Positions 6,088 through 6,351 of a stretch of DNA of 6,351 bases are shown here, piece after piece. The number at the start of each line of letters is the position of its first letter. The stretch's first letter is position 1. The position numbers were made by a program, and so were the translations under genes. A model generated the notes under the pieces. The model worked only from the letters and a program-made list of their open reading frames with translations, made no database searches and had not been told where the DNA came from. Source of the stretch: Alphaproteobacteria bacterium (GTDB lineage Bacteria > Pseudomonadota > Alphaproteobacteria > CACIAM-22H2); NCBI GenBank assembly GCA_016869415.1, contig VGEI01000219.1, forward strand, positions 1 through 6,351. Reading direction: 5' to 3'.

Positions 6088-6351
6088 TTGCACGATATCG
6101 CTGCCGCCTTTGCAGCCGCGTTGCGGATGATCGGCGAGCTGGATGCCGGCCTGCTCGGCATCGTCGCGCTCAGTATCAAGGTCAGTCTCGCAGCGGTTGC
6201 GATTGCCACACTGCTTGGCCTGCCTCTCGGGGCCACGGTGGCTCTCAGTCGTTTTCCCGGCCGACGCGGCGTGATCGTGGCCCTCAACGCTCTTATGGGC
6301 CTGCCGCCGGTGGTCGTCGGGCTGTTCGTCTATCTCATGCTGTCGCGCGCC
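6088..6351 (+). CDS. tupB: Tungstate-type ABC transporter permease, N-terminal part (3' end outside window)
   Basis: The first 88 residues of an integral membrane permease are visible. The start chosen is TTG at 6088, with GGGAG 8 bases upstream. The N-terminus (LHDIAAAFAAALRMIG in literal codons) then has the usual TupB length before the first span. Membrane segments cover about residues 22-54 and 61-84. The blocks LSIKVSLAAVAIATLLGLPLG (28-48, read from 29 on), RFPGRRG (55-61) and NALMGLPPVVVGLFVYLMLS (67-86) are typical of TupB/WtpB-like permeases, which work with a binding protein (TupA) and an ATPase (TupC) to import tungstate. Molybdate or another oxyanion cannot be ruled out from this fragment. 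No tupA precedes it; tupA and tupC may lie beyond the right edge. The gene is divergent from fdhD, linking metal uptake with formate dehydrogenase maturation. Confidence 0.82.
   Translation, partial: MHDIAAAFAAALRMIGELDAGLLGIVALSIKVSLAAVAIATLLGLPLGATVALSRFPGRRGVIVALNALMGLPPVVVGLFVYLMLSRA

Noticed and set aside
5961..6287. 108-codon open frame on the minus strand
   Set aside because: It is antisense to the permease gene and its leader; its composition looks random and basic.
6081..6351. ATG at 6081 as a gene start
   Set aside because: It opens a different frame from the permease; the translated product is Arg/Cys-rich with no membrane pattern, whereas the frame from TTG at 6088 gives a clear TupB N-terminus.

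Overview
The window is GC-rich and coding-dense, with tightly packed genes, strong G/C preference at third codon positions, and GTG and TTG starts alongside ATG. These traits, the fused CysN-CysC protein and the protein families fit a proteobacterium, most likely an alphaproteobacterium. I cannot name a genus from the sequence alone.

Bases 1-4806 (plus strand) form a sulfation cassette: the 3' part of a sulfotransferase gene, a complete second sulfotransferase-like gene, cysD, and cysN fused to cysC. CysD and CysN make adenosine 5'-phosphosulfate (APS) from sulfate and ATP. The CysC domain phosphorylates APS to PAPS, the sulfate donor for sulfotransferases. Donor synthesis and sulfate transfer are therefore encoded side by side with gaps of 31 and 25 bases and a 1-base overlap. 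This resembles rhizobial nodH/nodPQ and other cell-surface sulfation loci. No sulfite-producing or sulfite-reducing gene (cysH, cysI, cysJ) is visible.

Bases 4807-5881 (minus strand) change theme. fdhD, the sulfur-transfer factor for formate dehydrogenase, converges on cysNC with only 6 bases between the stop codons. Upstream of fdhD, on the same strand, lies a 35-codon reading frame encoding a probable single-span membrane peptide, and between the two is a stretch rich in inverted repeats.

Bases 5882-6087 are a divergent intergenic region with two small inverted repeats and a 14-base direct repeat; the second repeat copy contains the likely ribosome binding site of the next gene. From 6088 to the window end (plus strand) runs the start of a tungstate-type ABC permease gene (tupB), cut by the edge. 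FdhD and a tungstate importer make sense together if the host has a tungsten- or molybdenum-dependent formate dehydrogenase. The join near 4807-4812 is thus a boundary between a sulfation operon and a formate/tungstate locus.
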